From Streptomyces flaveolus (lineage in GTDB: Bacteria > Actinomycetota > Actinomycetes > Streptomycetales > Streptomycetaceae), in contig NZ_JNWV01000023.1 of the NCBI RefSeq assembly GCF_000716535.1, positions 62,001 to 126,000 on the forward strand: a stretch of DNA of 64,000 nucleotides. The letters run 5' to 3'. The position numbers and the translations under genes were made by a program. Of the stretch, positions 18,015 through 25,940 are shown piece after piece. Every line of letters begins with the position of its first letter. Position 1 is the stretch's first letter. Below the pieces are notes generated by a model, which was not told where the DNA came from, ran no database searches, and saw only the letters and a program-made list of their open reading frames with translations.

Positions 18015-18458
18015 TCACCGCTTCGCGGAGCGCACGATCACGACCGGGCAGCTCGCGTGCTGCGACACGTGCTGGCTGACGGAGCCGAGCAGGGCGCGCG
18101 CGAAGCCGCCCCTGCCCCGGCTGCCGACGACCAGGATCTCGGCTCCTTCGGCGGCTCGCAGCAGGACGTCGGCGGGGTTGCCGTGCACCACGTGGGTCCG
18201 CACGGAGCCGGCCGTGTCCGCGCCGAGCACGTCGGTCAGCTCATGGCTCATCTTCTGGCGCGTCTCGTCCTCGTCGACGTCCATGTCGACGGCGGGCCCC
18301 GACCAGCCGTACAGGCCCGGCAGCTCCCACACCGCGACCGCTTCCACGGTGCCGTCGACCAGGCCGGCGTAACGCACGGCCCAGCGCAGGGCGTCGTACG
18401 AGGACTGCGACCCGTCGACACCGACCACCACCCGGCGCTCGGAGGCACCCTTGTCCAT
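18015..18458 (-). CDS. Single-domain universal stress protein (USP 3)
   Basis: A 147-residue UspA protein. It begins ERRVVVGVDGSQSSYDALRWAVRYA and ends with the complete ATP-binding pattern GSRGRGGFARALLGSVSQHVSQHASCPVVIV (G at 112, G at 115, GS at 125-126). The ATG at 18458 is chosen because the Usp domain starts 8 residues later; the open frame extends far upstream without similarity. It is the only single-domain member among the four copies here and keeps all nucleotide-binding residues. Confidence 0.92.
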   Translation of the reverse strand: MDKGASERRVVVGVDGSQSSYDALRWAVRYAGLVDGTVEAVAVWELPGLYGWSGPAVDMDVDEDETRQKMSHELTDVLGADTAGSVRTHVVHGNPADVLLRAAEGAEILVVGSRGRGGFARALLGSVSQHVSQHASCPVVIVRSAKR

Positions 18459-18779
18459 GCGTCCCACCTCTCTTCGGCGTATGTGCCCGCCGGGCCGGTC
18501 CGCCCCTGTCCCCCACGCTGCGGGACCCGTCGCCGCACCGCCAGAGATGCGCATCCGGCGGCGTGACGGACGGCTGCGTGCCCTCGGCGCTCGTGGGGCG
18601 CCGCCGAGCCGGTTCCCTTCCACTTGCTCCCGCCGTCGTGCGATTCGGCGCTGCTCCCGGGTACACGGGGAGGGATGCTGGGTGTGTAGCCGGCGACTGT
18701 CCGGGCATCGGGCAGGCCCGACCGCCCGGAAGGGCCCGGCGTTCCCAAGCGGACCCAGCACTCGCGAATTGGAGGGCCG
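18459..18779. other. Promoter-side intergenic region of USP 3
   Basis: This 320-bp region lies between USP 3 on the minus strand and a small plus-strand gene candidate. It is GC-rich and contains imperfect symmetric sequences around 18705-18742 (GGGCAGGCCCG and GAAGGGCCCGG). These could be regulator boxes like those near the other island genes. No gene or RNA structure is convincing. Confidence 0.3.
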
Positions 18780-18992
18780 ATGAGCCGACGCACTCAAGCT
18801 GACGCGCGGGCCGAGCGGACCTGCCGCGGCCCGGCGCTGCCATCGGCGAAGAAGACGCGGCGGCGAGCGGGGCCCCGGCCGGCCGGCTCGAGCCGGTTGA
18901 GCGCTCGCAGCGCCGACGGCGAACGGATGCTGCTGCCCGGCGGCACATGGCGGCGCGTCGAGACCATCCGGGTGCGAAGCCTGTTCGGTTGA
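18780..18992 (+). CDS. Small Arg-rich hypothetical protein
   Basis: A possible 70-residue product, basic throughout, with a more ordered C-terminal half (DGERMLLPGGTWRRVETIRVRSLFG) that looks like a short beta-barrel motif. The ATG at 18780 is preceded by GGAGGG at a suitable distance, which is the main support. It lies between two minus-strand usp genes and runs opposite to them. I do not recognise the family, and it could be non-coding. Confidence 0.35.
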   Translation: MSRRTQADARAERTCRGPALPSAKKTRRRAGPRPAGSSRLSARSADGERMLLPGGTWRRVETIRVRSLFG

Positions 18993-19044
18993 GGGCGGCC
19001 CACAGGACCGCTCCCGACCGTGCCCGCAGATGCCGCACCGCGGC

Positions 19045-19920
19045 TCACTGCCGTTCGGGCACGACCGCGACCGGGCACTGGGCATGGTGCAGGAGGGCAA
19101 GGCCCACGCGGCCGAGCTGGAGTCCGGAGTGACCCCTTCTGCGTCGTGCCCCGATGATCACGAGGTCCGCGGCTGCCGACCGGTCCACGAGGATCCTGCC
19201 GGCCGGCCCCTCGACGGTCGCCGGACGCGTCCGGACATGCGGATACTCGTCGATCGCGGCCATGAGCGGGGCGTCGACGACGGATGACGGTCGCTCCCCG
19301 GACGTGTCGACCGGCCCTTCGGCCCGTACCCGGTTGCCGTTCCTGTCGAAGGCGGGCCTGCGCCAGGCACGCACGACGTCGAGGACGCAGCCGCGCACCT
19401 CGGCATCCCGGAAGGCGAAACGCACGGCTTCCGCGCCGGTACCGGCTGCACCGAGGCCGAGCAGGATCCGCTCATGCCCGCCCGCCAGGCCCACCCGGTC
19501 ACCCCGGACCACGACCGCCGGGCAGGGGGCTCGGGCCGCCACGGCCAGACCGACCGACCCGAGCAGGAGTCCCTTCAGTTGCCCGCGGCCACGCGAACCG
19601 GTCACCAGCGCGAAGGCTTCGCCGCCCTCCCGCACGAGAGCGGCCGCCGCGTCCTCGAAAACGATGCCAGTGGTGATCTTCACCTCCGGGTTGCGTCGTT
19701 GCGCCCGGTCGGCCGCCGAGGCCACGATGTGCTCGGCCGGCACCTGCTCGGAGGGCCGTCCCGGCCCCGGGGAGGGCAGGCCCACCTCGTAGCGCTCCCA
19801 GAGGGAGGCGTGGACCAGCCTGAGCGGAAGTCCGTGGCGGCCGGCTTCGTCCACGGCCCAGTCGACCGCGACGAGGCTCGACTCCGATCCGTCGACTCCC
19901 ACGACCAGAGGGAGTGCCAT
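19045..19920 (-). CDS. Tandem-domain universal stress protein (USP 4)
   Basis: A 291-residue two-domain Usp very similar in layout to USP 1. Domain 1 starts LPLVVGVDGSESSLVAVDWA, includes the shared LVHASLWERYE segment, and has the full ATP loop GSRGRGQLKGLLLGSVG. Domain 2 (from RILLGLGAAGTGAEAVRFAF) has GARRRRGHSGLQLGRVG, the same degenerate loop as USP 1. The two genes are therefore probably paralogues from a duplication. The ATG at 19920 starts directly at the domain; the longer frame to 20079 is not supported. Confidence 0.93.
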   Translation of the reverse strand: MALPLVVGVDGSESSLVAVDWAVDEAGRHGLPLRLVHASLWERYEVGLPSPGPGRPSEQVPAEHIVASAADRAQRRNPEVKITTGIVFEDAAAALVREGGEAFALVTGSRGRGQLKGLLLGSVGLAVAARAPCPAVVVRGDRVGLAGGHERILLGLGAAGTGAEAVRFAFRDAEVRGCVLDVVRAWRRPAFDRNGNRVRAEGPVDTSGERPSSVVDAPLMAAIDEYPHVRTRPATVEGPAGRILVDRSAAADLVIIGARRRRGHSGLQLGRVGLALLHHAQCPVAVVPERQ

Positions 19921-20172
19921 CGTCACCACCGCCGTTCCCGGGGCCGCCTGCCGCGCCGCACAGCATGAGAGCGTTCGGGCCGGCTCGTCGGTCCGTCGGC
20001 CCCCTGCTCCGTGGCCGGAGCGCGCCCGGCGACCTCCTGCCTTCCCTCGCATCGTCCCGCCGCACGCCGTGCCCGTCACGGGCCGGATGGCTCCCGGCCG
20101 GTGGGCTGGTACACCCCCACCGGGGGGCGGAGCTGTCCACGCCCACGGCGACCGGACCGCCGATGACGGACG

Positions 20173-21207
20173 TCACCGGTGCAGCACGACTTTCAGCGCG
20201 CCCGTGCCGGTGCCGTGTGCGAAGACCTCGTAGGCGTCCTCCATGGCGTCGAGACCGAAGGTGTGGGTGACCAGCGGGGAGACGGCCAGTTGGCCGAACC
20301 TGATCAACTCCAGCAGCCACGGTGTGGAGGACGTGTCCACCTGCCCCATGCTGATCGTCACGTTCTTGCGCCACAGGGACTCGAGATGCAGTGCCGTCGG
20401 TCTGCCGTGTGTGCCGATGTTGGCGATGTGTCCCCCTGCCCGGACGGCTCGCGTACACAGCAGGAAGCCGTCCGGATCACCGGACGCCTCGATGACCACG
20501 TCGGCGCCCGGCCCCTCGGACAGCTCGGTGATCATCCTTCCCGGCGATTCGGCGGCATCCGCCCCCACCCGGGCAGCGGTTTCGAGCCGTGAGCCGGCCA
20601 GGTCGACGACGATGATCCTGCGGGGCGAGTAGAGCCGCGCGACAACGACCGTGGCGAGGCCGACGGGGCCGCCACCCACCACGACGACGGTGTCTCCCGG
20701 ACCGACGTGTCCGTTGCGGACCCCGACCTCGTAGGCGGTCGGGAGGAGTTCGGCGAGCAGCACCGCGTCATCGAGCGGGAGGTCGGAGGGCCGCCGGGTG
20801 GTGGAGTGGTCGGCGAACGGCACGCGCACGAGCTCGGCCTGTGTGCCGTTGATCAGACTCCCCAGGATCCATCCGCCGCCACCGCGGCACTGCCCGTACC
20901 GGCCGTCGTGGCACTCCCGGCAATCCCCGCAGGCCGAGACGGACGACACGATCACCTGGTCGCCGAGGCGCAGGTGGTTGACCCGTCTACCGGTCTCCAC
21001 GACCTCGCCGACGGCCTCGTGACCGAGAACGGTCCCCGGCTTCACCTCGGGGAAGTCGCCCCGCCGGATGTGCAGGTCGGTGCCGCAGACGGTGGTCGCG
21101 TCGACGCGCACGACGGCGTCGGTCGCCTCCTCGATCACGGGGTCGGGCACGGTGTCCCAGGAGGTCTGTGCCGGGCCGTGGTAGACGAGCGCTCGCACCG
21201 AACTCAC
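20173..21207 (-). CDS. Zinc-dependent alcohol dehydrogenase
   Basis: A 344-residue medium-chain dehydrogenase oxidising alcohols or reducing aldehydes with NAD(P). Catalytic zinc ligands are Cys41 (VCGTDLH), His63 and Glu64 (GHE). The structural-zinc lobe has all four cysteines (93, 96, 99, 107 in CGDCRECHDGRYGQC). The Rossmann motif GGGPVG is at 178-183. The GTG at 21207 is used; another GTG lies three codons in. Members of this group sit with usp and nitroreductase genes in actinobacterial hypoxia islands, where they may rebalance NADH. It follows the phosphoketolase gene by 162 bp on the same strand. Confidence 0.92.
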   Translation of the reverse strand: MSSVRALVYHGPAQTSWDTVPDPVIEEATDAVVRVDATTVCGTDLHIRRGDFPEVKPGTVLGHEAVGEVVETGRRVNHLRLGDQVIVSSVSACGDCRECHDGRYGQCRGGGGWILGSLINGTQAELVRVPFADHSTTRRPSDLPLDDAVLLAELLPTAYEVGVRNGHVGPGDTVVVVGGGPVGLATVVVARLYSPRRIIVVDLAGSRLETAARVGADAAESPGRMITELSEGPGADVVIEASGDPDGFLLCTRAVRAGGHIANIGTHGRPTALHLESLWRKNVTISMGQVDTSSTPWLLELIRFGQLAVSPLVTHTFGLDAMEDAYEVFAHGTGTGALKVVLHR

Positions 21208-21369
21208 TCCCTCGCTCCCCCACCTACACGGTCGCCCCCGTGATGCCGCCGGGCAACACGGGCGTACGGCCGTCAGCGCCTGTTGTGAACGTATTGCACG
21301 TACTGGATGTCCTGGACGTACGGAAGGAGCGCCTCGGCGATGCTTGCCGGGGCGCTGTGGTGAGGCGGT

Positions 21370-23754
21370 TCAGCCGTCCCATGTCCAGTCGGCGACCTCG
21401 GGCAGGTCCATGCCGTGTTCCCGGATGTGGACGTGGTGGCGCTGCCGGGCGTCCTCCATGCGCTGGCGTACGGCGGCCGCGCGGACGGCGAGGCCGGGGA
21501 CGCGGTCGATGACGTCCATGACCAGGCGGTAGCGGTCCAGGTCGTTGCGGACCACCATGTCGAAGGGGGTGGTCGTCGTGCCGATCTCCTTGTAGCCGCG
21601 CACGTGCAGGTGGCGGTGTCCGGTACGGCGGTAGGCCAGGCGGTGGATGAGCCAGGGGTAGCCGTGGTAGGCGAAGATCACCGGCTTGTCGGCCGTGAAG
21701 AGCCCGTCGTACTCGAAGTCGCTCATGCCGTGCGGGTGTTCCTCGCTCGGCAGGAGCCGGGCGATGTCGACCACGTTGACCACGCGCACGGTCAGGGCGG
21801 GCAGGTGGCGGCGCAGCAGTTGGGCCGCGGCGAGCACCTCCTGGGTCGGCACGTCACCCGCGCACGCGAGCACCACGTCCGGTTCCCGTGTGCCGTCCTC
21901 ACTGCCGGCCCACTCCCAGATGCCGGCGCCCCGGGCGCAGTGGACCTTCGCCTCCTCCATCGACAGCCAGTCGAAGCAGGGCTGTTTGCCCGCCACGATG
22001 ACGTTGACGTAGTCGCGGCTGCGCAGGGCGTGGTCCGCGACGGACAGCAGCGTGTTCGCGTCCGGTGGGAAGTAGACCCGTACGGCCTCGGGGCTCTTGT
22101 TGAGGATGTGGTCGACGAAGCCGGGGTCCTGGTGGGAGAAGCCGTTGTGGTCCTGCCGCCACACGTGGGAGGTGAGGAGGTAGTTGAGGGAGGCGATGGG
22201 GGCGCGCCAGGGCAGGCGGCGGGTGGTGCGCAGCCACTTGATGTGCTGGTTGACCATCGAGTCCACGATGTGCACGAAGGCCTCGTAGCAGGAGAACAAC
22301 CCGTGCCGGCCGGTGAGGAGGTAGCCCTCCAGCCAGCCCTGGCAGGTGTGCTCGGAGAGGATCTCCATCACCCGGCCGTGCCGGTCGAGGTGTTCGTCCA
22401 CGTCGAGGGTGGCGGCCTGCCAGGCCTTGCCGCTGGCCGCGTAGACGGCCTGGAGCCGGTTGGAGGCGGTTTCGTCGGGGCCGACGAGGCGGAAGTCGCG
22501 GCGGTCGGTGGTCGCCTGCATGACGTCCTGGAGCATGTCACCGAGGACACGCGTGGGTTCGTGCAGGGTGGCGCCGTGCTTGTCCACCTCGACGGCGTAC
22601 TTCTCCAGGGGCGGAAGAGGCAGTTCCCGCACGAGGAGGCCGCCGTTGGCGTGCGGAGTGGCACCGAGCCGTCGGGCACCCTCCGGGATGGACGCCAATA
22701 CGTGCGCACGAGGGGCGCCGTGCTCTTCGAACAGTTCCTCGGGACGGTAGGAGCGCATCCATTGTTCGAGCTGCCGCAGGTGTTCCGGGTTGTCCCGCAC
22801 GGCCGCCAGCGGCACCTGGTGCGCGCGCCAGGTGCCCTCGACCGGCAGTCCGTCCACCTCGGCGGGTCCGGTCCAGCCCTTGGGCGTGCGGAGCACGATC
22901 ACGGGCCAGCGGGGCCGGTCCGTGGTCCGGTCCTCGCGGGCGGCCCGCTGGATGCCGGTGATGCGGTCGACCGCGGTGTCCATCGCCGCCGCCATGGCGC
23001 GGTGGACGGCCTTCGGGTCGTCACCGGTGACATGGATGGGGTCGTGACCGTAACCGCGCAGGAGTTCGTCCAGTTCGGTCTCCGGGAGCCGGGCCAGCAC
23101 CGTCGGGTTGGCGATCTTGTAGCCGTTCAGGTGCAGGATCGGCAGCACGGCGCCGTCGCGGACCGGATCCAGGAACTTGTTGGAGTGCCAGGAGGCGGCC
23201 AGCGGGCCGGTCTCCGCCTCCCCGTCGCCGATCACGCAGGCGACCAGCAGTTCCGGGTTGTCGAAGGCCGCGCCGTAGGCGTGCGACAGGGAGTAGCCGA
23301 GTTCACCGCCCTCGTGAATGGAGCCGGGGGTCTCGGGGGCGACATGGCTGGGCACCCCGCCCGGGAAGGAGAACTGCTTGAACAGCCGGGCCATGCCGGC
23401 CGCGTCCCGGGTGATGTCCGGGTAGGTCTCGGTGTACGACCCCTCCAGCCAGGAGTTGGCGAGCACGGCCGGGCCGCCGTGTCCGGGCCCCCAGATGCAC
23501 AGCGCGTCCAGGCCGCGGGCCTTGATGACGCGGTTGAGGTGGGTGTGCACCAGGTTCAGGCCGGGCGAGGTGCCCCAGTGGCCGAGCAGCCGCGGTTTGA
23601 CGTGTTCAGGCTGGAGCGGCTCGCCCAGCAGGGGGTTGGCCATGAGATAGATCTGGCCGACGGAGAGGTAGTTCGCGGCGCGCCAGTGGGCGTCAAGGGA
23701 GGCGAGCTCCTCGTCCGAGAGTTCGGCGGGCGCCGCGTGCGTGTCGACGGACAT
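21370..23754 (-). CDS. xfp: Phosphoketolase (xylulose-5-phosphate/fructose-6-phosphate)
   Basis: A 794-residue thiamine-diphosphate enzyme that splits xylulose-5-P or fructose-6-P with phosphate to acetyl phosphate plus a sugar phosphate. The length is usual for the family. Clear marks are [19 protein letters not shown] near the N-terminus, the ThDP/Mg motif in [27 protein letters not shown], the GYGHDP turn, and the later [11 protein letters not shown] and VIVAGKQP segments. The ATG at 23754 follows AAGGGAT; the upstream in-frame ATG at 23826 has no homology. Acetyl phosphate from this route gives ATP without respiration, consistent with a role in oxygen limitation next to usp and dehydrogenase genes. 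Confidence 0.95.
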   Translation of the reverse strand: MSVDTHAAPAELSDEELASLDAHWRAANYLSVGQIYLMANPLLGEPLQPEHVKPRLLGHWGTSPGLNLVHTHLNRVIKARGLDALCIWGPGHGGPAVLANSWLEGSYTETYPDITRDAAGMARLFKQFSFPGGVPSHVAPETPGSIHEGGELGYSLSHAYGAAFDNPELLVACVIGDGEAETGPLAASWHSNKFLDPVRDGAVLPILHLNGYKIANPTVLARLPETELDELLRGYGHDPIHVTGDDPKAVHRAMAAAMDTAVDRITGIQRAAREDRTTDRPRWPVIVLRTPKGWTGPAEVDGLPVEGTWRAHQVPLAAVRDNPEHLRQLEQWMRSYRPEELFEEHGAPRAHVLASIPEGARRLGATPHANGGLLVRELPLPPLEKYAVEVDKHGATLHEPTRVLGDMLQDVMQATTDRRDFRLVGPDETASNRLQAVYAASGKAWQAATLDVDEHLDRHGRVMEILSEHTCQGWLEGYLLTGRHGLFSCYEAFVHIVDSMVNQHIKWLRTTRRLPWRAPIASLNYLLTSHVWRQDHNGFSHQDPGFVDHILNKSPEAVRVYFPPDANTLLSVADHALRSRDYVNVIVAGKQPCFDWLSMEEAKVHCARGAGIWEWAGSEDGTREPDVVLACAGDVPTQEVLAAAQLLRRHLPALTVRVVNVVDIARLLPSEEHPHGMSDFEYDGLFTADKPVIFAYHGYPWLIHRLAYRRTGHRHLHVRGYKEIGTTTTPFDMVVRNDLDRYRLVMDVIDRVPGLAVRAAAVRQRMEDARQRHHVHIREHGMDLPEVADWTWDG

Positions 23755-23878
23755 CCGGATCCCTTTCGTGTCGGGACAGCGTTCGGGGGCTTCTTGCGTC
23801 TCGGCCTCCGCACGACCACCTTCCATCGACGCGCCGGGTTCCCGACAGGGCCGTTCGGGCCACCGACGGCGCAGCGGA

Positions 23879-23921
23879 CGGCCCCGTAGGGCCTGACCGC
23901 CTCGGCCGACACCCGATCGGG
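23879..23921. promoter_or_regulatory. Pair of GC palindromes upstream of phosphoketolase gene
   Basis: Two symmetric elements lie about 125-165 bp before the phosphoketolase start: GGCCC and GGGCC arms flanking CGTA (about 23879-23892), and a perfect 10-bp CCCGATCGGG (23912-23921). Their composition is like the perfect palindrome before USP 2. Together they may be sites for a dormancy-type response regulator; this is inference. Confidence 0.3.
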
Positions 23922-24024
23922 ACCACTCGTACGGCCAGTCGGGCGGCGGGGCGCCCTCAGGGCTCCGGCCGACGAGGAGCCGTCAGGGCGACGACGGTCG
24001 GCGGGGCCCCTCGGCTGAGACCGG

Positions 24025-24123
24025 GACGGAGACGGCCGGGGCACTGGGCTGAGACGCGACGGAGACAGCAGGGTCACTGGGCCGCGACGCGACGGAGGCA
24101 GCCGGGGCACTGGGCCGCGACCG
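24025..24123. repeat. Three imperfect tandem copies of a 33-bp unit
   Basis: Units at 24025-24057, 24058-24090 and 24091-24123 each begin GACGGAG and contain CACTGGGC. The period is 33 bp, a multiple of three. In one minus-strand frame it reads as an 11-residue repeat close to SAPAVSVASQP. The nitroreductase gene ends 35 bp away in a different frame, so the repeat may be a former C-terminal tail or simple non-coding satellite DNA. Confidence 0.7.
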
Positions 24124-24157
24124 AAGCCCGGTCCGCCGCTGTGCTGCCCTCCCCTCA

Positions 24158-25165
24158 TCACGACCCTCCCGTCTGGACGATGTCGAGGACTTCGCGGACG
24201 GACCGCCGGGGCGTGGCGGGTCCCTGTGGTCCGTAGCCCAGGCGGAGCACCATCTGGACGTGGCCGCGGCCCGCCACGGGGTCACGGGTCAGCAGGCGCA
24301 GGTCCCGGCTCTCCAGGGCGTGGGAGGTCAGGGAGGTGGCGAGCCCCGCCAGGGTCGCCTCCAGCAGCACCCGCTGAAGCGCCTGGCCGGCCCGGAGCCA
24401 GTCGGCTGGGGTGTCGCCCGGTGTGCTCAGCAACGCCAGGTGCGGGTTCGTCTCGAACGAGGTCGTGCCGCGGTCGGCCACCGGGCGGCGGCCGGCGAAG
24501 TCACGCATGGCTGCCTTGCCGCCCCGCATGCGCGGTCCGAAGGCGTACTCCGGGACTCCGTCGGTGGCCGCGTCGGCCTCCGGTCCGAGCCGTGTCCAGC
24601 GCCGCAGGTCCCCCGCGTTCTCGGGGTGCAGGACGTCACGGCTCTCCGCGTCGTGCACCAGCTCCAGGATCGTCTCCACGTGCCAGGGTCCGGGGAACTG
24701 CAGCTCCGCCCCTTCCCGGTCCGCCGCCGCGCGCAAGGCGGCCCGGACGTCCTCCGGGATGTCCTTCTCGTCGAAGGGGTACCGGCTGGTGTGCCGCCGG
24801 CGGACGGCTGGGTGCAGACGCGCAAGATCGTCCTCCGCGGCGGCCGGGTCCGTCCCGCCCAGCCGGACGGCGGCGAGCCGCAGCGGTTCGGCGGGGTCCG
24901 GCAGCAGGCTGACCGTGGGCGTGACACCGGCGTGCGCGGCGGCGACCCGCAAGGTGAACAGTGACGCACCGCAGCCGATGTGCAGGGCGCGGTTGCCGGG
25001 GTCGGAGCTGGGCATGGCGCGGTCCAGGTCCGCGAACAGCAGCAGGACCCTCTCACTGGCCAGGAAGCGGAAGCGCCAGGGCTGTGCATTGTGCATGGAG
25101 GGAGCGGCCACGGCCTCGGCGACCAGACCGACGACCGTCTTCGTGTCCGGCTGCGGTGTGTCCAT
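24158..25165 (-). CDS. Acg-type nitroreductase family protein
   Basis: A 335-residue member of the Acg family (like mycobacterial Rv2032), a duplicated nitroreductase fold with an uncertain enzymatic role. Recognisable parts are the N-terminal VVGLVAEAVAAPSMHNAQPWRFRF, RALHIGCGASLFTLRVAAAHAG, HPAVRRRHTSRYPF, DWLRAGQALQRVLLEATLAGLA and the C-terminal VQMVLRLGYGPQGPATPRRSVREVL. In several Acg proteins a lid covers the flavin site, and storage of FMN has been proposed. The ATG at 25165 has an AGGAGAG site. In actinobacteria these genes are classic members of the dormancy regulon together with usp genes, which matches the neighbours. Confidence 0.9.
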   Translation of the reverse strand: MDTPQPDTKTVVGLVAEAVAAPSMHNAQPWRFRFLASERVLLLFADLDRAMPSSDPGNRALHIGCGASLFTLRVAAAHAGVTPTVSLLPDPAEPLRLAAVRLGGTDPAAAEDDLARLHPAVRRRHTSRYPFDEKDIPEDVRAALRAAADREGAELQFPGPWHVETILELVHDAESRDVLHPENAGDLRRWTRLGPEADAATDGVPEYAFGPRMRGGKAAMRDFAGRRPVADRGTTSFETNPHLALLSTPGDTPADWLRAGQALQRVLLEATLAGLATSLTSHALESRDLRLLTRDPVAGRGHVQMVLRLGYGPQGPATPRRSVREVLDIVQTGGS

Positions 25166-25730
25166 CGTGCTCTCCTGCCGACTCCGTCCCAGTACCCGGA
25201 CCGCGCACAGGCGCACGTCCCGGGGCGGGGCAGCGACATCGCGGTCGGACCCGTGCAGATCCCTTCCAGGGATGGGGCACGAGGCCACCGGGCGGCCGAC
25301 ATGATCGATCGCGGCCCGGTCTCCGGCCCGGTGCGGTTCTGGTACTCCGTATCGATGATGTTGGCGGTCTCCCAGGCCTCCTGCCGAACGCCCCGCTGCG
25401 GGTGATGCCGCTGACCAGGTTCATCACCCCTCACGACCCGGTGTGGCTGTCCGCCCTCGATGCCCTCGATGCCCTCAATGCCCTCAATGCCCTCGGCAAC
25501 GAACGACCATGTCGGGCTGCACGCCGAGGAGATCAGCCACACGAGCGAGCAACTGGGCCATTTCCCAACGGCGTTCGCGCACCCCGCTGTGATCAGCGCC
25601 GCCCTCGACCTCGACCGCTCCCTCGACCGACGACTCACCGGCCGCGTCCCCGGGCGGCCACCGTGCGAGCGAACGGGTCTCCACCCATTCTGGAGGTGAG
25701 GGGGGTGTGACGGCCGAGGAGGTAGTGAAG
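25166..25730. other. 565-bp region between nitroreductase and ferredoxin genes
   Basis: It holds the divergent promoters of the nitroreductase (minus) and the ferredoxin/P450 operon (plus). An inverted repeat with arms ATCCC and GGGAT around TTCCA lies at about 25258-25272, roughly 95 bp upstream of the nitroreductase start. A short-period repeat is at 25457-25496. Frames across it look like chance or decayed sequence. No RNA gene was recognised. Confidence 0.4.
25457..25496. repeat. 9-bp tandem repeat, about 4.5 copies
   Basis: The unit GATGCCCTC / AATGCCCTC is repeated about four and a half times with the last copies differing by G to A. It reads [13 protein letters not shown] on the plus strand and [11 protein letters not shown] on the minus strand, but neither lies in a supported gene. 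Copy number may vary between strains. Confidence 0.8.
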
Positions 25731-25940
25731 ATGCGGACCGTTGTCGATCTCACGCGCTGCCAGGGATACGCACAGTGTGTGTTCCTCGCGCCGGACGTGT
25801 TCGAGCTGCACGGCGAGGAAGGCCTTCTCTACGCCACGGCCGTACCCGACGACCAGGAAGAACGCGTACGCCAGGCCGCGGCGGCCTGCCCGGTACAGGC
25901 CATACTCCTGGGGGAAGAGGTGACCAGCGGTGCCCGGTGA
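25731..25940 (+). CDS. [3Fe-4S] ferredoxin of a P450 system
   Basis: A 69-residue ferredoxin with the spacing of P450-partner [3Fe-4S] proteins: Cys10, then QGYAQ, Cys16, and Cys53 in CPVQAI. The position that would hold the fourth ligand of a 4Fe cluster is not cysteine. It begins MRTVVDLTRCQG; the ATG at 25731 follows GAGGAGG by 8 nt and is preferred over a GTG at 25707. Its stop overlaps the GTG of the reductase gene by 11 bp, so translation is coupled. It should carry electrons from the next gene product to the P450. Confidence 0.93.
   Translation: MRTVVDLTRCQGYAQCVFLAPDVFELHGEEGLLYATAVPDDQEERVRQAAAACPVQAILLGEEVTSGAR

Larger units (their letters stand above)
23755..24157. other. 403-bp gap between phosphoketolase and nitroreductase genes
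   Basis: It contains clustered GC symmetric elements on the promoter side of the phosphoketolase gene: CCCGATCGGG perfect at 23912-23921, and GGCCC-CGTA-GGGCC at about 23879-23892. Further away is a threefold 33-bp repeat (24025-24123). Open frames exist on the minus strand but have no recognisable similarity. Confidence 0.4.

Noticed and set aside
21415..23889. Plus-strand open frame of 824 codons opposite the phosphoketolase
   Set aside because: Pure shadow of a highly conserved enzyme gene; composition is Val/Gly/Arg-biased without motifs.
24025..24123. CRISPR array
   Set aside because: Only three contiguous imperfect 33-bp units without spacers; it is a simple tandem repeat.
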